Positions 32,130-41,563 are shown, counted from the first letter of the stretch. The stretch: 64,000 bases of DNA from JBLHZY01 sp050633265 (GCA_050633265.1 JBOEGE010000001.1:1-64000); one strand, 5' to 3'. Program-made: numbers and translations. The notes: generated from the sequence alone by a model not told the origin.

Positions 32130-33748
32130 CCAAGGAACGCCTCACCCTTTTCGACACGACCCTGCGCGATGGACAACAGACCCAAGGCGTTCAGTTTTCC
32201 ACCGAGGAAAAACACCAGATCGCCGCCGCATTGGACGCGCTTGGCGTGGATTATATCGAGGGCGGCTGGCCCGGCGCCAACCCAACGGACTCTGCCTTTT
32301 TTGAGGCGCCTCCCAAGACCCGCGCCACTTTCCTTGCCTTTGGCATGACCAAGCGCGCGGGCCGCTCGGCCGAGAATGATGATGTGCTTGCCAGTGTCTT
32401 GAATGCGGGCACGAAAGCCGTCTGTTTGGTCGGAAAAACCCATGATTTTCATGTAGATACCGCGCTTGGTATCACGCTGGATGAGAACGTTGAAAACATC
32501 CAAGCCAGCTTCAAACATGTGGTCGCCCAAGGGCGCGAGGCGCTGTTTGATGCCGAGCATTTCTTTGATGGCTATAAGGCCAATCCCGATTATGCGCTGC
32601 GCTGTTTACACGCCGCTTACGGGGCTGGCGCGCGCTGGATTGTGCTCTGCGATACCAATGGCGGCTCGCTCCCCGATGAGGTTCATTCCATCACCCGCGC
32701 GGTGATCGAAAGCGGCATTCCGGGCGATCATCTGGGCATCCACACCCATGATGATACGGGCAATGCGGTCGCCAATTCACTGGCCGCTGTAAATGCCGGC
32801 GCGCGCCAAATCCAAGGAACCTTGAACGGCCTGGGCGAGCGCTGCGGCAATGCAAATCTGGTCTCGATCATCCCGACCTTGCTGCTCAAAGAACCCTATA
32901 AAAGCGCCTTTGAAACCGGTGTGAGCGAGGCGGCCTTGGCGGGCCTCGTGCGCACCAGCCGCATGCTCGATGATATTCTCAACCGCGTGCCCGCGCGCTC
33001 TTCGCCCTATGTCGGCGCTTCGGCTTTTGCCCATAAAGCCGGGCTACACGCAAGCGCCATCGCCAAAGACCCGAGCACATATGAGCATATTGATCCCGCG
33101 CGGGTTGGAAATGCACGCATTGTGCCGATGTCAAATCAGGCCGGGCAAAGCAATCTGCGGGCGCGGCTTCTGCGCATGGGGCTTGAGGTTGAACCGGATA
33201 ATCCCGCGCTTGGCCGCATTCTTGATCGGGTCAAAACACGCGAGGCAGAGGGCTATTCTTTCGATACCGCTCAGGCCAGTTTTGAGTTGCTCGCGCGCGA
33301 AGAATTGGGCCTGCGCCCGGCGTTTTTCGAGGTGAAGCGCTATAAGGTCACGGTCGAGCGGCGCAAGAATAAGCGCGACAAAATGGTCAGCCTTTCAGAA
33401 GCGGTTGTTGTGGTGAAAATTGGCGGGGAAAAGATGCTTTCTGTCTCGGATTCCGTCACGGAGGCGGGCAATGATGCCGGGCCCGTGAACGCGCTTGCCA
33501 AAGCGTTGGCCAAAGATCTCGGGCCCTACCAAGAGGTCATCGACGATCTGCATCTCGTTGATTTCAAAGTCAGAATTACCCAAGGCGGGACGGAAGCCGT
33601 GACCCGGGTTATCATCGACAGCGAAGATGGCGAAGGCCGCAGATGGTCGACCGTTGGGGTATCGCCCAATATCGTGGATGCCTCTTTTGAGGCGCTGCTG
33701 GACGCGATAAATTGGAAGTTGATCCGCGATATTGGCGCGCCGAAATGA
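32126..33748 (+). CDS. cimA: (R)-citramalate synthase
   Basis: 540 residues. It condenses pyruvate and acetyl-CoA to citramalate, the threonine-independent route to isoleucine. The DRE-TIM barrel starts LTLFDTTLRDGQQTQGVQFS, with YIEGGWPGANPTD, LCDTNGGSLPDEVH, HTHDDTGNAVANSLAAVNAGARQIQGTLNGLGERCGNANL. The C-terminal part (about 390-535) has the LeuA-type allosteric dimer domain. The citramalate rather than isopropylmalate assignment rests on overall layout (TIGR00977-like). It overlaps cysS and the next gene, each by four bases. Confidence 0.9.
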   Translation: MTKERLTLFDTTLRDGQQTQGVQFSTEEKHQIAAALDALGVDYIEGGWPGANPTDSAFFEAPPKTRATFLAFGMTKRAGRSAENDDVLASVLNAGTKAVCLVGKTHDFHVDTALGITLDENVENIQASFKHVVAQGREALFDAEHFFDGYKANPDYALRCLHAAYGAGARWIVLCDTNGGSLPDEVHSITRAVIESGIPGDHLGIHTHDDTGNAVANSLAAVNAGARQIQGTLNGLGERCGNANLVSIIPTLLLKEPYKSAFETGVSEAALAGLVRTSRMLDDILNRVPARSSPYVGASAFAHKAGLHASAIAKDPSTYEHIDPARVGNARIVPMSNQAGQSNLRARLLRMGLEVEPDNPALGRILDRVKTREAEGYSFDTAQASFELLAREELGLRPAFFEVKRYKVTVERRKNKRDKMVSLSEAVVVVKIGGEKMLSVSDSVTEAGNDAGPVNALAKALAKDLGPYQEVIDDLHLVDFKVRITQGGTEAVTRVIIDSEDGEGRRWSTVGVSPNIVDASFEALLDAINWKLIRDIGAPK

Positions 33749-34542
33749 GCGCTCAATCAAGCGCCGATTTTGATATCACGCCCTGCGCAGAAGCGCTTCG
33801 GCGCGGCGATCCGGATCGATTTTTGGCGGTGATGGCCGCGCCTGCGCCCGCCCGCCCGCTGCTCTTTGCGGTCTATGCTGCGGCGCTTGAGATCGCGCGC
33901 GCGCCCTGGGTTACAAAAGAGCCGATGATCGCGGAAATGCGCCTGCAATGGTGGCATGATGCGCTTGAAGAGATCGCCGCCCAAGGAATCCCGCGCCGCC
34001 ATGAGATCGTAACGCCCTTGGCCGCCGTTTTGCCCCCCGAAGCGGCCCAGCATTTTCAAATCGCAATCAAAGCGCGCCAATGGGACATTTACAAAGAAGC
34101 GCATGCGGATGAGGCGGCGCTGCTTGCTTATATCGAGGCCACATCCGGCGCGCCGATCTGGGCGGCGATGCTTGCATTAGGGGCGCCGCAAGAGGCGTTC
34201 AAACCGGCCATGGCCATCGCGCGGGCTGGCGGTTTGATCCGCTATTTTGCTGCCCTCCCGGCGCTGGAAGAGGCTGGGTGCATCCCGCTTGTGGATGGGC
34301 GCGCAGAGGGAATTAAAGATTTAGCATCAAAGGCTTGGTCCGATTTTCGAGGGGCAAAAAACCTGCGCCGGACCGTTGGCCCCGTGATCAGCGCGCCGCT
34401 GCTTGAGGCTGCGATGAATGCCGCGGCATTGCCTGCGGTGATCCGCGCGCCGATGCGGGTTGCCCATGGGGCAGTTGGTCTTTCGGAGGCGCGCAAACGC
34501 TGGCGCTTGATGCGTTTGGCTGGCGCGAAAAGCTGGCGGTGA
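33745..34542 (+). CDS. Squalene/phytoene synthase family protein (NDUFAF6-like)
   Basis: 265 residues. It has MIAEMRLQWWHDALEEIAAQG and the helical layout of phytoene synthase family proteins, but the paired Asp-rich motifs needed for prenyl condensation are incomplete, so it resembles the NDUFAF6 complex I assembly branch. It starts within the cimA stop (ATGA) and is the third gene of the cysS operon. Confidence 0.78.
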   Translation: MSAQSSADFDITPCAEALRRGDPDRFLAVMAAPAPARPLLFAVYAAALEIARAPWVTKEPMIAEMRLQWWHDALEEIAAQGIPRRHEIVTPLAAVLPPEAAQHFQIAIKARQWDIYKEAHADEAALLAYIEATSGAPIWAAMLALGAPQEAFKPAMAIARAGGLIRYFAALPALEEAGCIPLVDGRAEGIKDLASKAWSDFRGAKNLRRTVGPVISAPLLEAAMNAAALPAVIRAPMRVAHGAVGLSEARKRWRLMRLAGAKSWR

Positions 34543-34549
34543 AAGGGCG

Positions 34550-34768
34550 CTATTTCGCGCGATAATGCGCCAGAACAAATAGGCGAATGGCCGAAGCAAG
34601 GCCAATTTCCTCGCCGCGATCCGCATCAATTTCAGCGGCCAATACATTGATTGCTTTGCCCTTAGCCTGCGCAATCTCGCGAAAGGCCTGCCAAAATTCA
34701 TCCTCCAAAGACACCGATGTGCGATGCCCGCGCAGGGTCAATGAACGCTTGGCCGGGCGCGCGCTCAT
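34550..34768 (-). CDS. RHH_4 ribbon-helix-helix protein
   Basis: 72 residues. The conserved opening RSLTLRGHRTSVSLEDEFWQAFREIA is that of the RHH_4 family, common in Alphaproteobacteria. It is probably a small DNA-binding protein; the target is unknown. It overlaps the upstream DUF4169 gene by four bases. Confidence 0.85.
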   Translation of the reverse strand: MSARPAKRSLTLRGHRTSVSLEDEFWQAFREIAQAKGKAINVLAAEIDADRGEEIGLASAIRLFVLAHYRAK

Positions 34769-34965
34769 GGGCTGCCTTGCGCCTCTTCGTCATCCTCCAA
34801 ACGATGCGCATCAAGCATTTTTCGCGCGCGGGCAGATTGGCTTGCCTCAAGCACTTTTTGCGCTTTGGAGCGGCCATGAAGGCTTGCGTTTTCAGAGGCT
34901 TGCTCGCGTTTCTTCATGCGATCAGAGGTTTTGCGAAACTGGCGAAGATTGGTGATTTTGCTCAT
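34765..34965 (-). CDS. DUF4169 family protein
   Basis: 66 residues, strongly charged and helical: MSKITNLRQFRKTSDRMKKREQA, HGRSKAQK, then MLDAHRLEDDEEAQ. This matches DUF4169, a family often paired with the RHH_4 gene that follows. Function unknown. Confidence 0.82.
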   Translation of the reverse strand: MSKITNLRQFRKTSDRMKKREQASENASLHGRSKAQKVLEASQSARARKMLDAHRLEDDEEAQGSP

Positions 34966-35010
34966 ATCTAACTATCGGCGATCCGCGCGCCAGCGGCAAG
35001 CCGCATTCGC

Positions 35011-35958
35011 CTAAGGGACGTAGAAGAAGCGCACGAGGTGAAAGAAAATCGGCGCGGCAAAAATCACGCCATCGAATTTGTCCAAAAAGCCGCCATGCCC
35101 TTCGATCAAATGGCCCCAATCCTTAACGCCGCGATCCCGTTTGATCGCAGACATCACAAGGCTGCCAAAGAAACCAACCAGGCAAGTGGCCAGCGAAATG
35201 CCAAAGGCGGCAAGCGGCGAAAACGGCGTCATCCAAAAGAGCGCAGCGCCAAGCAATCCACCACAAAGCGCCGCGGTCCCATAGCCCTCCCATGTGCGGG
35301 TTGTTGAGATTTCCGAGGCAACGAGATGGCCGCCAATCATCCGGCTAAACAGGTATTGCAACACATCCGTGATCTGCACGATGACCACAAGAAAAGCAAT
35401 TAAAACAATCGTTTGGCCGCTATATCCCGCGATCTCCAGTGACAGAAGCGCAGGCACATGGCTTACGCAGAAAACCGCAATCATCAGCGCCCATTGGGTC
35501 TCGGAAACGCGGCCCAGAAACTGCGCTGTATACCCCCGCAAAGCGGCGATGATTGAGGCCCCAAGGAAGACATAGACAGGGATGAACACCGTATAAAACC
35601 CATACCAATCCATCCAAATAGCGAGGTATTGAAGCGGTAAAACAAAGAAGAACGCCCCGACCAAAACCCAATGATCGCCGCGATTTTTCACCGTCAGCGT
35701 TAAGAATTCGCGCAACACAGCAAAGGAGCAAAAGGCAAAGAGCAGCACAACGCCGGTGCGCCCGGCAAGCAAGGCCAGCGCCAAAAAGGCCAGCATCCCC
35801 CACCAGATTTTGATCCGTGCATTCAGCGTTTCAAGCGAGGCATATTCGCGCCCCTCTGGCAGGCGCGATTGCAGCAACATTGCGATCACCGAAAGCCCGA
35901 CAAGGGCGAGGATCAGCCCGGTGAACAGCTCAAAAATGGTTGAGATTGACGGGCTCAT
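35011..35958 (-). CDS. Phosphatidate cytidylyltransferase (CdsA-like)
   Basis: 315 residues, about eight membrane segments. It makes CDP-diacylglycerol from phosphatidate. The C-terminal signature is SAIKRDRGVKDWGHLIEGHGGFLDKFDG, with Lys in place of the usual Arg in the LDRxD element. The TWEGYGTA region is also typical. It is coupled to the acyltransferase gene by an ATGA overlap. It may be a second CdsA beside a housekeeping copy elsewhere. Confidence 0.87.
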   Translation of the reverse strand: MSPSISTIFELFTGLILALVGLSVIAMLLQSRLPEGREYASLETLNARIKIWWGMLAFLALALLAGRTGVVLLFAFCSFAVLREFLTLTVKNRGDHWVLVGAFFFVLPLQYLAIWMDWYGFYTVFIPVYVFLGASIIAALRGYTAQFLGRVSETQWALMIAVFCVSHVPALLSLEIAGYSGQTIVLIAFLVVIVQITDVLQYLFSRMIGGHLVASEISTTRTWEGYGTAALCGGLLGAALFWMTPFSPLAAFGISLATCLVGFFGSLVMSAIKRDRGVKDWGHLIEGHGGFLDKFDGVIFAAPIFFHLVRFFYVP

Positions 35959-36611
35959 GAGGCGGGCCTTTCCGGCGCGAGATCAAGCAGGGCATTGCGC
36001 GCGCGATCCAAGAATTTCTCTTTGGTTTCATCCTCTTGGCGCTCCATCGGCGCCCCGATTGAGACCGTGCAGATCAGCGGAACAGGCACAATCTCACCGC
36101 GCGGCATCACCTTGTTGAGATTGTTGATCCAGACAGGGATCAGCTCAACCTTTGGGTGCGCGCCAGCGAGATGAAAAATCCCGGATTTGAGCTCGAGCAA
36201 GGGCGCATCGCTTTCATTGCGCCGCCCTTCGGGAAATATAATGAGCGAGGCCCCATCACTGAGCGCCGCGCCCATGGCCTCAAAGGGATCTTGCGCGCGC
36301 GTCTCGGCGACTCGATCAATCAAAACGGCGCGAAAAACATCCCTGCCGACAAAGGCGCGCAGCGGCGATTTTTCCCAATAATCACGCGCAGCAACAGGGC
36401 GGGTCCGGGCGCGCAGATCGCCGGGCAAACACGCCCAAAGCAAAACAAAATCACCGTTACTGGTATGATTTGCAAAGTAAATTCTTTGGTTGCGCGAGGG
36501 CCGCGTGCCGATCCATTCAACCCGCGGCGCGGTCATAAGCCGGGTAAATCCAGCCAGGGCCATGCCTGCCATTCTGGCGGCTATTTGATGGAGTTGCGCA
36601 GAAATTTTCAC
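35955..36611 (-). CDS. 1-acyl-sn-glycerol-3-phosphate acyltransferase family protein
   Basis: 218 residues, starting at a GTG with AGAGG six bases upstream. PlsC-type motifs are FANHTSNGD (NHxxxxD), RDVFRAVLIDR, FPEGRRN and a later LIPVWINN block. It would acylate lysophosphatidate to phosphatidate, which the next gene product activates with CTP, so the pair covers two successive phospholipid steps. Confidence 0.85.
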   Translation of the reverse strand: MKISAQLHQIAARMAGMALAGFTRLMTAPRVEWIGTRPSRNQRIYFANHTSNGDFVLLWACLPGDLRARTRPVAARDYWEKSPLRAFVGRDVFRAVLIDRVAETRAQDPFEAMGAALSDGASLIIFPEGRRNESDAPLLELKSGIFHLAGAHPKVELIPVWINNLNKVMPRGEIVPVPLICTVSIGAPMERQEDETKEKFLDRARNALLDLAPERPAS

Positions 36612-36693
36612 AGCAGACCTCTGACTGGCCGCATCGGCCCTTTGCGCAAATTTGCCAGTAAACGCCCTTTGTTTCTAGGGCGAATTGCAGATG

Positions 36694-36725
36694 CAAAAAC
36701 GGCCAGCCCAGTGAAGGGGCCGGCC
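36694..36725 (-). terminator. Rho-independent terminator of fumC
   Basis: On the minus strand a GGCCGGCCC / GGGCTGGCC hairpin is followed by GTTTTTG, 20 bp after the fumC stop codon. Confidence 0.85.
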
Positions 36726-36744
36726 GCATTCCTTTTCGCGTTGA

Positions 36745-38142
36745 TCAGGCCTTTTTCGGGCCGATCATTTTTTCTGGCCGCACGACACGTTCGAATGTTT
36801 CGGCATCCACAAAGCCAAGCGCGATTGCTTCTTCTTTGAGGGTCGTGCCATTTTTATGGGCGGTTTTGGCAACTTTGGTCGCGTTGTCATAGCCGATTTC
36901 GGGCGCCAGCGCCGTGACCAACATCAAGCTTTCGCGCATCAGCTTTTCAATCCGAACGGGATCGGCCTGAAGCCCGTCAATCAGATTGTCGGTGAATGCT
37001 GAAGCGGCATCGCCCAAAAGTTGCATAGATTGCAACACGTTATAGGCCATCATCGGTTTGTAAACATTGAGCTCAAAATGCCCTTGGCTGCCCGCAAAGC
37101 CAACGGCGGCATCGTTGCCCATGACTTGCGCGCAAACCTGGGTCAGCGCTTCGCATTGGGTCGGGTTTACCTTGCCGGGCATGATCGAGGAGCCGGGCTC
37201 GTTCTCGGGCAGGATCAATTCACCAAGACCGCAGCGCGGACCGGACCCAAGCAAGCGGATATCATTGGCGATTTTAAACAGCGAAGCCGCGACCGTTTTC
37301 AACGCGCCGGACATCTCGACCATGGCGTCATGGGCCGCGAGCGCCTCGAATTTATTGGGCGCGGTGACGAAGGGCAGGCCGGTAATCGCGGCCATATTGG
37401 CGGCAACGGTTTCGCCCCAGCCCTCGGTTGTGTTCAGGCCGGTGCCAACAGCCGTTCCGCCTTGGGCCAGCTCATAGATCGCACCGAGCGCATATTTCAC
37501 CCGGCGAATGCCCATGGCGACCTGATGTGTGTAGCCCGAGAACTCTTGAGACAGGGTGAGCGGGGTTGCATCTTGGGTATGGGTGCGGCCAATTTTGATA
37601 ATGCCATCAAAGGCTTCGACCTTGGCTTGCAACCCGGCTTGCAGCTTTTCCAGCCCGGGCAAGAGCACATCGCGCGCGGTTGTTGCGGTCGCGATATGCA
37701 TGGCCGTTGGGAACGTATCGTTGGAGGATTGGCCCATGTTGCAGTGATCATTCGGATGCACCGGATCTTTGGAACCAATCACGCCGCCAAGCAGCTCAAT
37801 CGCGCGGTTGGCGATCACTTCATTGGCGTTCATGTTGCTTTGTGTGCCGGAACCTGTCTGCCACACGACCAGCGGGAAATTATCATCAAACTTGCCCGAA
37901 ACGACTTCGGAAGCGGCCTCAACAATCGCATCCCCAAGGCGTTTATCAAGCGCGCCGCTGGCCGTATTGGCCTGTGCACAGGCTTGTTTGATCACGCCCA
38001 AAGCGCGCACGATGGCGATGGGTTGCTTTTCCCAGCCGATCGGGAAATTGATGATCGAGCGCTGCGTTTGCGCGCCCCAATATTTTTCGGACGGGACCTC
38101 AAGCGGGCCAAAGCTATCGGTTTCGGTGCGGGTCTGTGTCAT
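36745..38142 (-). CDS. fumC: Fumarate hydratase class II
   Basis: 465 residues. It interconverts fumarate and malate in the TCA cycle without an Fe-S cluster. It begins TETDSFGPLEVPSEKYWGAQTQRS, with TGSGTQSNMNANEVIANRA, HPNDHCNMGQSSNDTFPTAMH, GRTHTQDATPLTL and the family signature GSSIMPGKVNPTQCEA carrying the catalytic Ser. The ATG at 38142 has AGGAG upstream. It is followed by a clear terminator. Confidence 0.98.
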   Translation of the reverse strand: MTQTRTETDSFGPLEVPSEKYWGAQTQRSIINFPIGWEKQPIAIVRALGVIKQACAQANTASGALDKRLGDAIVEAASEVVSGKFDDNFPLVVWQTGSGTQSNMNANEVIANRAIELLGGVIGSKDPVHPNDHCNMGQSSNDTFPTAMHIATATTARDVLLPGLEKLQAGLQAKVEAFDGIIKIGRTHTQDATPLTLSQEFSGYTHQVAMGIRRVKYALGAIYELAQGGTAVGTGLNTTEGWGETVAANMAAITGLPFVTAPNKFEALAAHDAMVEMSGALKTVAASLFKIANDIRLLGSGPRCGLGELILPENEPGSSIMPGKVNPTQCEALTQVCAQVMGNDAAVGFAGSQGHFELNVYKPMMAYNVLQSMQLLGDAASAFTDNLIDGLQADPVRIEKLMRESLMLVTALAPEIGYDNATKVAKTAHKNGTTLKEEAIALGFVDAETFERVVRPEKMIGPKKA

Positions 38143-38266
38143 GTGGCTCTCCTGCGAATGCTGAGGGGACTCATAGCCGATCCGCAGCAAAGATCAATGC
38201 GGTATACTATGGAATACAGTGGTTGACCCGGGCAAATCCGCGCGCTGGAAGCAGGCGCTTGCGGCC

Positions 38267-38740
38267 CTATTTGCGGAATTTATCGAGGCTGACAATCTCG
38301 GCCTCTTTGGCGGCGGTCCCATTTGGTTTGGGCGCGGGCGGATCAAGATCGCTTGGCGGGGTGCTTGCGGGCGCATCTTCCTCGCCCTCCTGGGTCTCAA
38401 ACCTGAGGCCAAATTCGACAGATGGATCAACGAAAGTGCGGATCGCATCGTATGGAATATAGAGCGGCTCGGGGCTATCACCAAAGCTCAGCGTGATCGA
38501 AAACCCGTCATCGGTGACCTCAAGCTTGTCAAACCAATGCTGCATCACAACGGTCATTTCTTCGGGGTAGCGATCCGAAAGCCAATCGGCGAGCTCGACA
38601 TCCGGGTGCATCGTATCAAAGGTGATAAAGAAGTGATGATCGCCCGGCAGCCCATCTTTGGCAACGTCCTGCAAGACCTGCTGGATCAAGCCACGCATCG
38701 CGCGGTGCATCAGATTTCCGTAGTCAATCGTCTGGGCCAT
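38267..38740 (-). CDS. sspB: SspB-family ClpXP adaptor
   Basis: 157 residues. Alphaproteobacterial SspB delivers ssrA-tagged proteins to ClpXP. Typical blocks are IDYGNLMHRAMRGLIQQVL, GDHHFFITFDTMHPDVELADWLSDRYPEEMTVVMQHWFDKLEV and FSITLSFGDSPEPLYIPYDAIRTFVDPSVEFGL. A flexible Pro-rich linker leads to a C-terminal ClpX-binding tail (EIVSLDKFRK). The tmRNA gene that makes its substrate tag is 2.8 kb away. Confidence 0.92.
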   Translation of the reverse strand: MAQTIDYGNLMHRAMRGLIQQVLQDVAKDGLPGDHHFFITFDTMHPDVELADWLSDRYPEEMTVVMQHWFDKLEVTDDGFSITLSFGDSPEPLYIPYDAIRTFVDPSVEFGLRFETQEGEEDAPASTPPSDLDPPAPKPNGTAAKEAEIVSLDKFRK

Positions 38741-38834
38741 CTGGGCAGCATTCCTTTGGGAAACTCACCGATAGCATAGGGGATTCGGGGCCGAAGGGAA
38801 GGGCCGTTTGGCGCGATGCCGATCATCGGGCCGC

Positions 38835-40112
38835 TTAGATTGCAAGCTGTGCAATCAGCCCCGCGGCGCCGGTGATCAGCAGCGTAAGCGGCAGCGAAAT
38901 CCGCGCTTTCAGCAGCAGCGCCGCGGCAAGAATGGCAAGAGCGAGCGCGCCAAGATCAAGGCTGCGCCACAGAGGCGCGATCATGCTAAGCGGGCCAATC
39001 TCCAGCGGATCAACGCGGCCAAAAAACACATGGATCGCAAACCAGATTGATAGGTTCAGGATCACCCCAACAACGGCCGCCGTTATGGCCGAAAGGGCGC
39101 CCGCGAGGCGCGGTTTGTTGGACAGCGTCTCAATATAGGGCGCGCCGGCAAAGATCCAAAGGAAGCAGGGGCAGAAAGTGACCCAAAGAACGAGCAGGGC
39201 CGCAAGTATCGCCGTGCCCATCCCGCCAATCCCGTAACCTGCGAGAAACCCTACGAATTCTGTCACCAGGATCAGCGGGCCCGGGGTTGTCTCGGCCAAG
39301 CCAAGCCCGTCCATCATCGTGGCTGTGCTGATCCAGCCATGCTGCGAGACGACCTCTTGGGTCATATAGGCCAAGACGGCATAAGCCCCGCCGAATGTCA
39401 CCACCGCAAGCTTGGAGAAGAACATCCCGATCTCCATCAGATCGCGCGCGCCAAGTGCTGCCAGAAGGATCAAAGGCGCGATCCAAAGCGCGCCCCAGAT
39501 CGCGATGGTGCGCAGGGTTTGCTTTGGTGAAATCGGGGCAGGGGGCGCGCGGTTTGGATCGCCCGCACCGGCCAAATTGCGCCAGCCACCATAAAGCGCG
39601 GCCAAGGCAATGATCAGCGGAAAGGGCGCACCAAGCGCAAAGATGGCGATGAAGGCAAGCCCCGCAATCGCCCAGTGATCGCGCGATTTGAGCGCCTTTT
39701 TTGAAACCTTCAGCAAGGCTTGCAAAACAACGATCACGACCGTTGCTTTGATTCCCAAAAACGCCGCCTGTGCAAAAGGAACCGCCCCCCAAAGCGCATA
39801 GGCCCCCGCCAGCAAGAGCATCACAATCGCGCCGGGAACAACAAACAAAAGCCCCGCCAAAAGCCCGCCCAAAACGCCGCGCAAACGCCAGCCTGAATAG
39901 GTCGCCAGTTGCATCGCTTCAGGGCCGGGCAGCAGCATGCAAAACGAAAGCGCGCTTAAGAATTGCTGCTCAGTGAGCCAGTCTCGCGCCTCCACCAGCT
40001 CGCGGTGCATCACCGCAATCTGCGCCGCTGGCCCGCCAAAAGACATCAGGCCAATGCGCGAAAACGCCTGCCAAAGCGCAGGCCAGCTCGGCGCTTTTAT
40101 CTGGGTGCTCAT
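38835..40112 (-). CDS. chrA: Chromate efflux transporter ChrA
   Basis: 425 residues, two homologous CHR halves and about 10-12 membrane segments. Motifs are FGGPAAQIAVMHRELVEARDWLTEQQFLSALSFCMLLPGPEAMQLATY in half one and FFSKLAVVTFGGAYAVLAYMTQEVV with TPGPLILVTEFVGFLAGY in half two. It exports chromate. Its ATG overlaps the stop of the ChrB-like gene. Confidence 0.93.
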   Translation of the reverse strand: MSTQIKAPSWPALWQAFSRIGLMSFGGPAAQIAVMHRELVEARDWLTEQQFLSALSFCMLLPGPEAMQLATYSGWRLRGVLGGLLAGLLFVVPGAIVMLLLAGAYALWGAVPFAQAAFLGIKATVVIVVLQALLKVSKKALKSRDHWAIAGLAFIAIFALGAPFPLIIALAALYGGWRNLAGAGDPNRAPPAPISPKQTLRTIAIWGALWIAPLILLAALGARDLMEIGMFFSKLAVVTFGGAYAVLAYMTQEVVSQHGWISTATMMDGLGLAETTPGPLILVTEFVGFLAGYGIGGMGTAILAALLVLWVTFCPCFLWIFAGAPYIETLSNKPRLAGALSAITAAVVGVILNLSIWFAIHVFFGRVDPLEIGPLSMIAPLWRSLDLGALALAILAAALLLKARISLPLTLLITGAAGLIAQLAI

Positions 40113-40918
40113 GCGGGCGCACCATTTGGCCAATCATGGCCCTCATTTAGCCCGTCGCGCGCCCAACGATAAAGCGCGTCATAAATGAGCATACCCGCAT
40201 CCAATTGTTCCATATCATCACGGTACATCCGCGATAGCCCGACCGAAAGCGCCAACAATCCGGCGGCTTGCGGGGCAAGATCATGGCGGTTGGTATCTGC
40301 GCCGCGGATGACTTTGGCCATCTCAAACAGGGGCGCGGTGTTGAGGGCAAAGGTTTGAAGCATCCTCTCAAAGGTGCACAGATCGCCTTTGTGCGAAAAG
40401 GCAACCCCTTCGACATCAAAGGGCGTCGCGCCAAAGCGATCTGCGACGCCCAAAACATCGCGCGGCGGCACAAACAGAAACCGCGCGCCAGGATCAACAA
40501 AGCGGCGGATCAACCAAGGGCAAGCGATGCGATCAATTTTCGGGCGATGGCGGGTCACCCAAAGCGTGCTGCCCGATTGAAGCGCAGGGATCGCATTGGC
40601 AGAAACAAGCGGCAATTCGGCCGCGCCCCATGCTTCAAAGCCGCCCTCCAAAGCCTCGGCAGCAATACCTTGCGCACGCAGCTGTGCCGCCACGCCATGC
40701 GATAGCTTTAGCCCGCCTTGGCAGATGATCACAGCAGAAGGGCCAGCTGCGCGCGCAATATCGGCAATGTTTTTGTGAGAAAGTCGGATAGCGGCCGGGA
40801 TCATACGCGGATCCAGCGCGAAATCCTCATCAATGCGCAGATCAATCAATGTGGGCGCATCAGGCGTGCCCATTAGGCGGGCGAGCTGGGAGACGGATAT
40901 TTCTGAGAAAGAAGGCAT
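40109..40918 (-). CDS. Rhodanese-ChrB fusion chromate resistance protein
   Basis: 269 residues. Residues 1-100 are a rhodanese domain with Cys66 in IICQGGLKLS; residues about 120-265 are the Chrome_Resist domain (KIDRIACPWLIRRFVDPGARFLFVPP, FSHKGDLCTFERMLQTF, NRHDLAPQAAGLLALSVGLSRMYRDD). ChrB-type proteins regulate or assist chromate export. RBS AAGGAGGGG places the start at 40918. It is translationally coupled to chrA. Confidence 0.88.
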   Translation of the reverse strand: MPSFSEISVSQLARLMGTPDAPTLIDLRIDEDFALDPRMIPAAIRLSHKNIADIARAAGPSAVIICQGGLKLSHGVAAQLRAQGIAAEALEGGFEAWGAAELPLVSANAIPALQSGSTLWVTRHRPKIDRIACPWLIRRFVDPGARFLFVPPRDVLGVADRFGATPFDVEGVAFSHKGDLCTFERMLQTFALNTAPLFEMAKVIRGADTNRHDLAPQAAGLLALSVGLSRMYRDDMEQLDAGMLIYDALYRWARDGLNEGHDWPNGAPA

Positions 40919-41032
40919 GTGCCCCTCCTTGAACGGTGTCAAAAGAGGCGAACTTTGGCCGTAGCCTCACGGGGTGGTCGCGCGAAACCCCATGCGGCGA
41001 AAGTGCTTAATCAGCTTTGGATTGTCAATCCA

Positions 41033-41461
41033 TCAGTTAAGCTCGATCCCGCCAAGGCAAAGCGCCATCGTATCTTGGGGCATTTTGCCGAGCTGCTCGA
41101 AAAATGAGATGAAATCAAAGTGGTTATAGGCCTCGGCGATCTTGCCATCGGCGCCCATACGCATCATCACCTGCCCATTAACAGAGACCGGCTTCATCGT
41201 TTCTGCACATTGCGCATTGATGTTCAACAAGGCCCAAAGCCACTCCCCGGATTCAACGGTTTTCTCCATAGAAACCGTAGGGTTGCGGATCATTGAGAGG
41301 ATCGCCGGCACCATCGCTTTCATATCTTCCGCACCGACTTCAAAACCGCTCATCATGCCCGCGGCGCGCGTTTCAGGCGAGAAATATTCATCCACGGCGT
41401 CCAAATCGCCCTCAACCCAGACCCGCTGAAACCAATCCGCCAATGCTTGCTCCATGCCCAT
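41033..41461 (-). CDS. SnoaL/NTF2-like small protein
   Basis: 142 residues. The NTF2-fold pattern is EQALADWFQRVWVEGDLDAVDEYFSPE, then AEDMKAMVPAILSM, and the end IAEAYNHFDFISFFEQLGKMP. Family members include cyclases and small-ligand binding proteins; no specific role can be given. It lies just downstream of ssrA on the same strand. Confidence 0.72.
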   Translation of the reverse strand: MGMEQALADWFQRVWVEGDLDAVDEYFSPETRAAGMMSGFEVGAEDMKAMVPAILSMIRNPTVSMEKTVESGEWLWALLNINAQCAETMKPVSVNGQVMMRMGADGKIAEAYNHFDFISFFEQLGKMPQDTMALCLGGIELN

Positions 41462-41563
41462 AACCGGCCCTTTCCTGCATTAAATCCTAATGCAGGGCTA
41501 ACCAAAAATCCTGAAGAAACCCTGAACGTCTGGTCAAAATCTATGCGAGCATTCAAATGTGTT

